Below are positions 24,623-32,740 of a stretch of DNA of 64,000 bases, piece by piece. A program made the translations under genes and the position numbers. This stretch comes from Sphingomonas populi (GTDB lineage: Bacteria; Pseudomonadota; Alphaproteobacteria; Sphingomonadales; Sphingomonadaceae), in assembly GCF_004208535.1 (NCBI RefSeq), contig NZ_SGIS01000009.1:62001-126000 (forward strand), read 5' to 3'. Each line of letters starts with the position of its first letter. The first letter of the stretch is position 1. The notes under the pieces were generated by a model. It did not search any database, was not told the DNA's origin, and worked only from the letters and a program-made list of their open reading frames with translations.

Positions 24623-27132
24623 AGCCCCAACTCCTCCAACAGCGCCGCCGCGAGCGCACGGACCTCGGCTGCGGTCGAGACCTGCACGACCGCCGCTGCG
24701 AGCGTGCGGCAGCGATCGACCGAGACGCCGCGAACCAGCGCCTTCACCTCGGCGACCGCCGCCGGTGCGGCGGAGAGTTTGGTAACGCCCAGGCCAATCA
24801 GGATCGGTACGGCGAGGCGATCGGAGGCAAGGCCGCCGCACACGCCAACCGGCTTGCCATGCAGCGCGGCACCGCGACAGCATTGATCGATCATGCGCAG
24901 CACCGCCGGATCGAGCCCGTCGACGCTACCGGCCACCGCCGGATTGCCGCGATCCATCGCCAGCACATATTGCGTCAGGTCGTTGGTGCCGATCGACAGG
25001 AAATCGCATTCCGCCGCGAGTCCGTCGGCCATCACCGCCGCTGCGGGGGTCTCGACCATCACGCCGAGCGGCATGTCCGCACCGAGGCCGAGCGCGGCGC
25101 TTTCCACCTGCATCGCGGCACGCACCGCGCGCAGTTCGGAGACCTTGGCGATCATCGGCGCCATCACGCGGACATCGCCCGCTTCGCCGGCGCGCAACAC
25201 CGCGCGCAACTGGGTGGCGAGGATGTCGGGATGCGCCAGCGCGACGCGGATGCCGCGCAGGCCGAGCGCGGGATTTTCCTCGGGCGCGATCGGCAGATAC
25301 GGCGCAGGCTTGTCGCCGCCGATGTCGAGCAGGCGGATGACGAGCGGGCGCCCCTCCAGCGCGCGGGCGATCGCGGCATAGTCCGCTGTCTGTTCGTCTT
25401 CGTCGGGCGCGACGGCGCGATCGAGGAACAGGAATTCGGTACGCAGCAGTCCGCAGCCCTCCGCGCCGCCCGCGACGGCGGGGGCGGCTTCCGCCAGCTT
25501 GCCGAGGTTGGCGGACACTTCGATGCGGACGCCATCAGTCGTGCGACCCTCAAGCGCGGCAGCGGCCCGCGCCGCCGCCTTGCGGACGGCGCGCTGGGCG
25601 GTCTCGACCTGCGCCTGCTGCCATGTCGCCATGTCGGGGTCGATCACGAGCGTTCCCGCAGCCGTGTCGAGCACCAGCGGCGTGCCCGCCGCAATGGCCA
25701 GCACATGCGGCCCGGCGGCGACCAAAGCGGGAATACCGCGACTGGCGGCGATGATCGCGACATGCGAGGTCGGGCCGCCGCGCGCGGTGACGATGCCGGC
25801 GACCAAAGCGGGATCGAGCGACGCGACTTGCGACGGCACAAGATCGTCGGCGAGCAGGATCGCGTCGGCGGGCAGCGCCACGGCGGGCGCGGCCTGGCCG
25901 GCGAGCCGCCATTGCACTTGCACTTCGACGTCGATCAGGTCGTCGGCGCGCTCGGCGATGTGTGGATCGGGCGCGGCGCGCAGCGCCTCAGCCTGATCGC
26001 GCAGGACGCGCCGCCACGCGACGGCGGCGCTGTCACCAGCATCGATCCGGGCATGGGTGCGCTCGATCAAATCTTCGTCGTCGAGCAACGCACGGTGCGC
26101 GGCGACGATGGCGCGTTGCTCGGCGCTGGCCGTGCCGCTCTCGGTTTCGAGCGCGGCACCCAGCGCCGCCAACGCTTCGGCAAAGCGCGCGCGTTCGGCG
26201 GCGACGCCCTCGCTGGTTTGCGCGAGGACCGGCTCGGGGCGGACGAAATGCGCGGCAACGCCGGTCGCGAAACCGGGCGACGCGGCGACGCCGGTCAGAA
26301 TGCCGTCGTGCGGCGGCGGCAGGGGCGCGGCGGGCTTCGGAACCGCTGGCGCAGGCGCAGCGAGCGGCTTGCCCTCGCCCATGCCCGTCGCGATCAGATC
26401 GGCGACGGCATCGACGGCGGCTTGCGCATCCGCGCCCGAGGCGGCGATGGTCAGCGTATCGCCGTGCGCAACCGCCAGCGTCATCATCGCGCTCGGGCTG
26501 CGCAGGCGCGCGTCACGGTCGCCCTTGATCGCGCGCACCTCGGCGTCGAAGCCGCGCGCCAGGTCTGCGAGCTTCGCGCTAGGGCGCGCATGCAGGCCAT
26601 GTGCGAGCGGGACGCGCAGCGTGCGGCTGGCCGATGCGGTGAAAACGGGCTTGGCCTCGGCGCGTTCGGCGGGATGATCGGCGGCGAGCGTCAGGAGCGG
26701 TTCGCCGCAGCGAATCCGGCCCGGCTCGGCGCGCCACGCGATCGCAAAGTCGCCTTCGGTCACAACGATCGGCGTGACGAGGCTCTTAGCCCCCGCCGCG
26801 ACGGTGGCGAGATCGACCGTGAGCAGCGGCGTGCCCGCCTCCACATGCTGCCCAGCGCGAACCTGCGGCGTAAAACCGGCACCGCCGAGGCTCACCGTCT
26901 CCAGCCCGAAATGCATCAGCAGCACCGGCCCGGCATCGAGCCGCAACGTCACCGCATGCCCCGCCTCATGGACCGAGACGATCACGCCCGGCGCCGGCGC
27001 GTGAAGCGTGTCCGCGAGCGGATCGATCGCCACGCCGTCGCCGAGCAGCCGGTCGGCGAACACCGCATCAGGCACGTCGGCGAGCGGAACGAGCCAACCG
27101 TCGATCGGCGCGACGAGCGTGAGGCGTGTCAT
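24619..27132 (-). CDS. ptsP: Fused PTS phosphotransferase IIA(Glc)-HPr-Enzyme I
   Basis: 837-residue multi-domain protein that passes phosphate from phosphoenolpyruvate to NagE. The IIA domain (~1-150) has His74 in LLMHFGLETV as the predicted phospho-site and His59 in HEAGHAV as partner. The HPr domain (~170-255) has His181 in HGLHARPSAK. Enzyme I (~275-837) has His457 in GGPTSHVAII, LLRTEFLFLDR, RLLDIGGDKP and the PEP-binding C-terminal barrel with SIGTNDLTQY and the catalytic Cys in VGVCGGLASD. All carriers for GlcNAc uptake are thus in two polypeptides, independent of a general sugar PTS. ATGA overlaps join it to nagA upstream and nagE downstream. Confidence 0.96.
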   Translation of the reverse strand: MTRLTLVAPIDGWLVPLADVPDAVFADRLLGDGVAIDPLADTLHAPAPGVIVSVHEAGHAVTLRLDAGPVLLMHFGLETVSLGGAGFTPQVRAGQHVEAGTPLLTVDLATVAAGAKSLVTPIVVTEGDFAIAWRAEPGRIRCGEPLLTLAADHPAERAEAKPVFTASASRTLRVPLAHGLHARPSAKLADLARGFDAEVRAIKGDRDARLRSPSAMMTLAVAHGDTLTIAASGADAQAAVDAVADLIATGMGEGKPLAAPAPAVPKPAAPLPPPHDGILTGVAASPGFATGVAAHFVRPEPVLAQTSEGVAAERARFAEALAALGAALETESGTASAEQRAIVAAHRALLDDEDLIERTHARIDAGDSAAVAWRRVLRDQAEALRAAPDPHIAERADDLIDVEVQVQWRLAGQAAPAVALPADAILLADDLVPSQVASLDPALVAGIVTARGGPTSHVAIIAASRGIPALVAAGPHVLAIAAGTPLVLDTAAGTLVIDPDMATWQQAQVETAQRAVRKAAARAAAALEGRTTDGVRIEVSANLGKLAEAAPAVAGGAEGCGLLRTEFLFLDRAVAPDEDEQTADYAAIARALEGRPLVIRLLDIGGDKPAPYLPIAPEENPALGLRGIRVALAHPDILATQLRAVLRAGEAGDVRVMAPMIAKVSELRAVRAAMQVESAALGLGADMPLGVMVETPAAAVMADGLAAECDFLSIGTNDLTQYVLAMDRGNPAVAGSVDGLDPAVLRMIDQCCRGAALHGKPVGVCGGLASDRLAVPILIGLGVTKLSAAPAAVAEVKALVRGVSVDRCRTLAAAVVQVSTAAEVRALAAALLEELGL

Positions 27133-28310
27133 CGGTCGGTCAATTCCCCTTCTACGCGCGCGTCGGACGTTTCACGGCCTGCGACCTTCACCCCGCCGAT
27201 CCAGGTCTGGACCGGCTGGAGATCGGCATCGAGGACAACGAAATCGGCGCGCATCCCCGGTGCCAGCGTACCGCGTTCGCGATCGAGGCCGAGGAAGGCG
27301 GCGGGCGAGCCACTCGCCATCCGGCTCACCAGCCGCAGATCGGCGCCGGTCGCCGCGCGCATCGTCCGCACCGCCTGCGCCATGTCGAGATGTGCGCCCG
27401 CCAGCGTGCCGTCCTCGCCCTCGCACACACCGTTGCGCACAGTCATGCGGCGGCCGTTGAGCAGGAACGACTCTTCGCTCGAACCGACGCTCGGCATCGC
27501 ATCGGTGACGAGCATCAGCCGGTCAGCGCCCTTGATGCGCAGCGCGACGTCGAGCGCGGCGGGCGCGACATGCACGCCGTCCGCGATCAGACCGCACCAG
27601 ATCCGGTCGTCGGTAAAGGCCGCGCCGACCACACCCGGCGCGCGGTGCAGCAGCGGCGACATCGCATTGTAGAGATGGGTTACGCCGGTGATACCGGCAG
27701 CGAAGCCCACCCGCGCCTGCTCATAGGTCGCGTCGGTATGGCCAGCGCTGAGGATGACACCCGCCGCCGCAAGGCGCGAAATGTCCTCTGCCGTCACGAT
27801 CTCGGGCGCGAGCGTCATCATCACGACGCCGCGACGCGGCGCGCACAGCATGTCGATGACCTTGCGATCGAGCGCGCGGATCAGCGACGGATCGTGGATG
27901 CCCTTGCGCGCCCCGCTGATGAACGGCCCTTCGATATGGACGCCGATGATGCCCGGCACGCCCGCCACGATCGCCGCATCGACTGCGTCGAGCGCGGCGG
28001 CGATCGCCTCGTGCGTGTCGCTGATCAGCGTCGGCAACAACGCCGTCGTGCCGAAGCGCGCGTGCGCGGCGGCGATCGTCGCCAGCCCATCGACGGTCAG
28101 CGCGTTGTTGAACAGCACGCCACCGCCGCCATTGACCTGCGTGTCGATGAAGCCCGGCAACAGCCAGCCGCCCGCCAGATCGATCTCGATGTCGCCGCGA
28201 CCAGCCGGATCGATCGCATGCAGGCGCCCGTCCGCCAGGACGAGATTGGCCGCGGGCAGGATTACGTCGCCGAGGAGGATCTGGCCGCCGTGGACCGTAA
28301 GCGTGGTCAT
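27129..28310 (-). CDS. nagA: N-acetylglucosamine-6-phosphate deacetylase
   Basis: 393-residue cytoplasmic enzyme that hydrolyses GlcNAc-6-phosphate to glucosamine-6-phosphate and acetate. Family features: the LLPGFIDTQVNGGGG metal and substrate loop near residue 50-65, the HIEGPFIS motif with the metal-binding Glu, the AGHTDATYEQ His site, THLYNAMSPL, and LVTDAMPSVG with the catalytic Asp. Length is normal. It overlaps the deaminase gene upstream and ptsP downstream by 4 bases each, so the four genes form one tightly coupled operon. Confidence 0.96.
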   Translation of the reverse strand: MTTLTVHGGQILLGDVILPAANLVLADGRLHAIDPAGRGDIEIDLAGGWLLPGFIDTQVNGGGGVLFNNALTVDGLATIAAAHARFGTTALLPTLISDTHEAIAAALDAVDAAIVAGVPGIIGVHIEGPFISGARKGIHDPSLIRALDRKVIDMLCAPRRGVVMMTLAPEIVTAEDISRLAAAGVILSAGHTDATYEQARVGFAAGITGVTHLYNAMSPLLHRAPGVVGAAFTDDRIWCGLIADGVHVAPAALDVALRIKGADRLMLVTDAMPSVGSSEESFLLNGRRMTVRNGVCEGEDGTLAGAHLDMAQAVRTMRAATGADLRLVSRMASGSPAAFLGLDRERGTLAPGMRADFVVLDADLQPVQTWIGGVKVAGRETSDARVEGELTDR

Positions 28311-29377
28311 CGCGTCCGTGTCACCTTGGCGAGATAGGGCGGCTGATCGGGATCATAGCCGCGTGCCAGCGCGAGCGCGTTGACCATCCGGTAGAAGCTG
28401 GCGATCATCACGATCGGCGCGAGTTCGGGCGATACCGCCAGCGCGGGCAGCCGTTCGATCGCCGGGTGCGAGGCGTCCGCATGGCTGGCGAGCCAGACGC
28501 GCGCACCGCGTTCGGCGAACGTATCGGCCAGCGCGCGGACATCCTCGCCCGCGACGCCGCCGGTGTCGAACGCGATCACCGAGAAACCGGCCTGGACGAT
28601 CGCCATCGGGCCGTGGCGGACTTCGGCCGAGCTGAACGCCTCGCCGTGCAGGCCGCAGGTTTCCTTGAGCTTGAGCGCCGCTTCCTGCGCGATCGCGAGG
28701 CCGTAGCCACGGCTGACCAGGAACAGGTTGGTGGCATCCTGCAACCCGCGCGTCACCGAAGACCAATCGAGCGCGAAGGCGATATCGACCAGCGCCGGCA
28801 AGGCGGCGAGGTCGGCGCGCAGCGCATCATCGTCGCGCCACGCCGCCACGATCGCGGCGATGCCGGCGAGCGAGGCGATATAGGATTTGGTCGCCGCGAC
28901 CGATTTCTCCGGCCCGGCGCACAGCGGCAGCAGGATATCCGCGACATCGGCAAGCGGCGAAGTCTCGTCATTGACCAACGCGACGACCAGCGCGCCCGAG
29001 GCGCGTTGCCGCTCGACCGTCGCCAGCAAATCCGGGCTGCGGCCCGATTGCGAGATGGCGATGCACAGCGTCGATGCGCCGGCGTCCACCTGCGCGGGGT
29101 GCGCATCGTAGAGCGATACGGTCGAGAAGGCCGCCGAAACGGTAGGCACGCCGAGCAATGTCTCGACCATGTATTTCGCATAGGTCGCGGCATGATCCGA
29201 CGATCCGCGCGCGCAGGTGACGACCATCGCGGGGGACAGCGCCCGCAGCCGCGCGCCGAGCATGGCGAGCGTATCCCGGTTGCGATCGAGGAAGCGCGCG
29301 ATCGTAGCGCCGGCCTCGCTCGCCTCCGCATACATCAGCGTCGCGGCGACCGCCGCGCCGGACTCGTGGTCCGCCAT
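28307..29377 (-). CDS. nagB-II: SIS-domain glucosamine-6-phosphate deaminase (NagB-II type)
   Basis: 356 residues from ATG at 29377 (MADHESGAAVAATLMYAEAS); longer frames upstream lack the family pattern. Two SIS domains are readable: the first with TCARGSSDHAATYAKYM, CIAISQSGRSPDLL and AATKSYIASL, the second with FLVSRGYGLAIAQEAALKLK, EVRHGPMAIV and IVMIASFYRMVN. There is no glutaminase domain, which separates it from GlmS. The family includes the deaminating isomerase that makes fructose-6-phosphate and ammonia, replacing classical NagB. First gene of the nagB-II/nagA/ptsP/nagE operon, divergent from the TonB receptor gene across 580 bases. Confidence 0.92.
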   Translation of the reverse strand: MADHESGAAVAATLMYAEASEAGATIARFLDRNRDTLAMLGARLRALSPAMVVTCARGSSDHAATYAKYMVETLLGVPTVSAAFSTVSLYDAHPAQVDAGASTLCIAISQSGRSPDLLATVERQRASGALVVALVNDETSPLADVADILLPLCAGPEKSVAATKSYIASLAGIAAIVAAWRDDDALRADLAALPALVDIAFALDWSSVTRGLQDATNLFLVSRGYGLAIAQEAALKLKETCGLHGEAFSSAEVRHGPMAIVQAGFSVIAFDTGGVAGEDVRALADTFAERGARVWLASHADASHPAIERLPALAVSPELAPIVMIASFYRMVNALALARGYDPDQPPYLAKVTRTR

Positions 29378-29497
29378 CTGCAAGCTCACTGAGTACCTCC
29401 GTCTGACAGGAACGGCGTCAACGCGCCGAAGGAGACGCCCCGCCACATCGGGACGGCAGCCTGTGTGGAGCGCATTATGCATGGTTCGAATGCCATG

Positions 29498-29514
29498 ACA
29501 ATGGTATCTTATGT
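29498..29514. promoter_or_regulatory. Candidate NagR half-site upstream of nagB-II
   Basis: ACAATGGTATCTTATGT lies 121 bases upstream of the nagB-II ATG. The AATGGTATC core resembles the left half of YvoA/NagR-type operators (ATTGGTAT...). A related AATTGGTATCGC appears in reverse orientation at 29782-29793. Neither is a full palindrome, so this rests on recurrence and position only. Confidence 0.3.
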
Positions 29515-29781
29515 GTATTTTTTACGGGGCATCTCAGCGCGATCGTACAACACCACTTAACAGGGGCTGCACCAATATCACGACATTGATTGCGAGACCC
29601 GCAGGTAATGCGTAATTTTATTTCACAATTTTGGCGGGCGCCCGGGCACCCTGGTCTGATTCGTTTTCGCTGATGGCAAGGGTCCGCGCCACGGCAAACC
29701 GGACTCGGAGAGGGAGACGAATCCTCGCAGCCCGCACAGGGAATTTATCCCCTTGAAGTTCGGATATTTTCCGCGCTGTTT

Positions 29782-29793
29782 GCGATACCAATT
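29782..29793. promoter_or_regulatory. Candidate NagR half-site upstream of the TonB receptor
   Basis: GCGATACCAATT reads AATTGGTATCGC on the minus strand and shares AAT(T)GGTATC with the sequence near 29500. It sits 12 bases before a good -35-like box (29805). A reservation is that it falls inside a 22-base sequence that also occurs in the M14 peptidase gene near 60500, so the match may have another origin. Confidence 0.3.
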
Positions 29794-29804
29794 CGTCGCT
29801 TTGT

Positions 29805-29833
29805 TTGCACATGTTATGTTTCTGTCTTAATTT
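29805..29833 (+). promoter_or_regulatory. Predicted promoter of the glycan TonB receptor gene
   Basis: TTGCAC (29805-29810) and TAATTT (29828-29833) are spaced by 17 bases in an AT-rich patch, a good sigma-70-type fit. Transcription would begin near 29840, giving a leader of roughly 118 bases before the ATG at 29958. The rest of the 29378-29957 spacer holds no gene I would support: an 84-codon minus-strand frame there looks random. Confidence 0.45.
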
Positions 29834-29957
29834 TTGCTTGACAGGCAACAGACTTCTCCATGACACTCGCATTACAGCCGCAGGGATTCAGTGCGGCAGC
29901 AACGGGCAGAAAGCCTGTGCGCGGCACGTCACGACTATAGCACAAGAGGGGGTTTTC

Positions 29958-32705
29958 ATGATGTACGGCACCAAGCGAGCGTTCGGCACTAAGGGATGGC
30001 TGCTGGCGACGAGTTGCGTCGCGGCGGTCGCCACGATCACCCCCGCCACCGCACAGACGGCCCCGGCCAGCGACGTGTCGGCCCAGGCGAGTCCCGGCGG
30101 ACAGACCGACGAGACGGTCGGCCCCGACATCACCGTCACCGGGTTCCGCGAGAGCCTGCGGTCGGCCGCCGCAGCCAAGCGCAACGACATCCGCATTTCG
30201 GACGGCATCACCGCCGAGGATATCGGCAAATTCCCGGCGCAGAACGTCACCGAGGCGATCCAGCGGATCGCGGGCGTGCAGATGTCGAACATCAACGGCC
30301 GTGGCTCGACGATCAGCATTCGCGGTCTCGGCGCGCAATATGCCCGCACCACCATCAACGGACAGACCTTCGCCAGCGCCGACTTCAAGGACGGCTTCCG
30401 CTACGACATCATCCAGACCGATCTCGCCAGCGCGATCCAGGTCGTCAAGTCGCCGACCGCCGACATGGACACCGGCGGCCTCTCCGGCACGGTCAACATC
30501 GATACGGTCAAGCCGCTTGCCTATAAGGGCCCGCGCTTCATCGTCGGCGTTAAGGGCTACGACTCCCAGTACCGTGGCGGCGTGACCCCGAAGGTCAGCG
30601 GAGCCTATATCGACCAGTTTGCCGATGGCACGCTGGGCGTGATGGCCAATGTGAGCTACCAGAAGCTGAAGGATCGCGGCGACTACGCGTTCGTGAAGAA
30701 CTGGTACAGTCCGGGTCTCGTCGATCCCACCAACTATGTGCCCGGCAACTTCCGCCTGCGTCGCATCGATCGCGACAGCAAGCAGCTGATGGCCAGCGGC
30801 GCGATCCAGTGGAAGCCGCAGCCCAACTTCGAAGTGCTGCTTCAGGGCGAATATTCGAAGGACGATACCCGCTACGACACGCAGCAGTTGGTGTTCGGCC
30901 GCTGGGACCCCAAGGATCCCGCCAACCCCAGCCAGATCACCGTCAATCACACCGCGAATGGCGTGGCGGACAAGATCGCGATCAGCAATTTCGGCGTAGG
31001 CAACAACGACCAGCCCGAGACGCGCAACCTCAAGACCCAGGCCTATACGGGCACGATCAACTGGCAGCCCGGTGACGGCTGGAACATCCACGCTGTCGCG
31101 CATTACACGAAGGGCGATGCCGATCTCCGCGAGTTTGCGTCGATCGACGGCGCGAACGTCGCGGCGGGTGGTACGCTGGACATCTCCAACCCGCACAACG
31201 TCAAATTCACGACCGACCCGGGCGTGTGGGACGGCACCCTGTTCAACCCGGCGAACCGAACCTATTTCGCCTTCGTCGATGGTGCGACGCACATCCAGAC
31301 GGCCAAGGACGTTTCGGGCCAGTTCGACGTCACCAAGGACGTTGGCGCATTCGGGGTGAAGTCGCTGGTGTTCGGCGTCAAATATCACCATGAAAGCTTC
31401 CAGACAGACGCCTACCGGCATGACCGCGACGCGGACGTGACCAAGCCGGGCCTCTATCCGGAATACGCCTTCATTCCGAACCTCAGCACGACCGGCATTC
31501 CCGTCACGAACTTCCTGGATGGCAAGATCGGTATCCCGAACAGCTTCCTCGAAACCAATGCGCCGCTGTGGCAGTCGATCCTCGCGTCGAAGGGCTTCAC
31601 CGTACCGGACGTGCGCGACTGGGCAAACAGCTACCGCGTCGATCGCTACATCCCGGCGGTCTATGCGATGGCCAATATCGGTACGACGCTGTTCGGCAAG
31701 ACGCTGCGCGGCAACGTGGGCGTGCGCTACGAACACACCCACCAGAACGTGACGTCCAACCTCACCGCCGGCACCGACAGCAGCTCGCCGCTGCTGGGAA
31801 CGCAGCACGTAATCCAGGACTATGGCAACGTCCTGCCGAGCGCTTCGTTCGCGCTCGACCTGACGCCGAAGCTGGTCGCGCGCCTCGCGCTCGCCAAGGT
31901 GCTGGTGCGTCCGCTGCTCAACAGCCAGACCCAGATGGCCGACACCTTCGTCACCGACAACACTGGCATTCGTCCCAGCGTGTCCGTGTCGAACGGCGAA
32001 TCGCGCCTGAAGCCGCTGACCGCGAACCAGGCCGACATCAGCCTTGAATATTACTACGGTCGCGGCAATTCGATCAGCATCGCCGGCTTCTACAAGGCGG
32101 TGAAGAACGGCACGTTCACGCAGTTCTACTGCCCGACGTCGTTCAACGGCGTGACGTTGAACGGCCAGGTCGGCGGCTGCACGTCGGCGGATGGTAAGAC
32201 GGACTATAATTTCAGCCGCAAGCTGAACGACAATAGCGTCATCCACGTCAAGGGCGTCGAATTCGCTGCGTCTCAGAGCTTCGACGATTTCCTGCCGCTG
32301 AAGGGCTTTGGTGCCACCGGCAACGTCACGGTGGTAGACGCCGACTCCCCGGCGCTCGGCACCGGCTTCAACCTTCGCGACCTGTCGAAGCTGACCTGGA
32401 ACCTGACGCCGTACTGGGAAAACGAGATGTTCAGCGTCCGCCTCTCGGTCAACCATCGCAGCTCGTACAAGCAGGATGCGTCGACCAGCTTCTTCGTCGA
32501 TGGCGGCCAGATCCATACGGTGCGCGCGCGCACGCAGATGGATCTGGCGCTGGGCTTCAGCCCGACGAAGTTCCTGAGCTTCACCGGCGGCATCATCAAC
32601 CTCAACAACACGCACGAAGACGCGTATCAGACCACCGAGGACACGTTCCAGATGGCCAGCCAGACCGGGCGGACCTTCTACCTGTCCGCAACCGCACGGT
32701 TCTGA
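29958..32705 (+). CDS. TonB-dependent receptor, probable oligosaccharide/GlcNAc type
   Basis: 915-residue outer-membrane receptor from ATG at 29958, with AAGAGGGGG upstream; a second ATG follows directly. The signal peptide ends near TPATAQ (~residue 30). The TonB-box-like DITVTGFRESLRSA and the plug segments ITAEDIGKFPAQNVTEAIQR, GRGSTISIRGLG and SPTADMDTGGLSGTVNI are typical of the large TonB-TBDR family used by Caulobacter and sphingomonads for carbohydrates. The barrel ends in FYLSATARF with the terminal Phe. It lies divergent from the GlcNAc operon and 35 bases before the GH89 gene, so import of GlcNAc-containing oligosaccharides is the inferred role. Confidence 0.93.
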   Translation: MMYGTKRAFGTKGWLLATSCVAAVATITPATAQTAPASDVSAQASPGGQTDETVGPDITVTGFRESLRSAAAAKRNDIRISDGITAEDIGKFPAQNVTEAIQRIAGVQMSNINGRGSTISIRGLGAQYARTTINGQTFASADFKDGFRYDIIQTDLASAIQVVKSPTADMDTGGLSGTVNIDTVKPLAYKGPRFIVGVKGYDSQYRGGVTPKVSGAYIDQFADGTLGVMANVSYQKLKDRGDYAFVKNWYSPGLVDPTNYVPGNFRLRRIDRDSKQLMASGAIQWKPQPNFEVLLQGEYSKDDTRYDTQQLVFGRWDPKDPANPSQITVNHTANGVADKIAISNFGVGNNDQPETRNLKTQAYTGTINWQPGDGWNIHAVAHYTKGDADLREFASIDGANVAAGGTLDISNPHNVKFTTDPGVWDGTLFNPANRTYFAFVDGATHIQTAKDVSGQFDVTKDVGAFGVKSLVFGVKYHHESFQTDAYRHDRDADVTKPGLYPEYAFIPNLSTTGIPVTNFLDGKIGIPNSFLETNAPLWQSILASKGFTVPDVRDWANSYRVDRYIPAVYAMANIGTTLFGKTLRGNVGVRYEHTHQNVTSNLTAGTDSSSPLLGTQHVIQDYGNVLPSASFALDLTPKLVARLALAKVLVRPLLNSQTQMADTFVTDNTGIRPSVSVSNGESRLKPLTANQADISLEYYYGRGNSISIAGFYKAVKNGTFTQFYCPTSFNGVTLNGQVGGCTSADGKTDYNFSRKLNDNSVIHVKGVEFAASQSFDDFLPLKGFGATGNVTVVDADSPALGTGFNLRDLSKLTWNLTPYWENEMFSVRLSVNHRSSYKQDASTSFFVDGGQIHTVRARTQMDLALGFSPTKFLSFTGGIINLNNTHEDAYQTTEDTFQMASQTGRTFYLSATARF

Positions 32706-32740
32706 TCCGAACGTCCACACGAAAGAAGATCGCCCCAGCC

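Noticed and set aside
29618..29872. 84-codon minus-strand frame in the nag spacer
   Set aside because: It overlaps the predicted receptor promoter, lacks a ribosome binding site and has no hydrophobic core pattern. Treated as intergenic.
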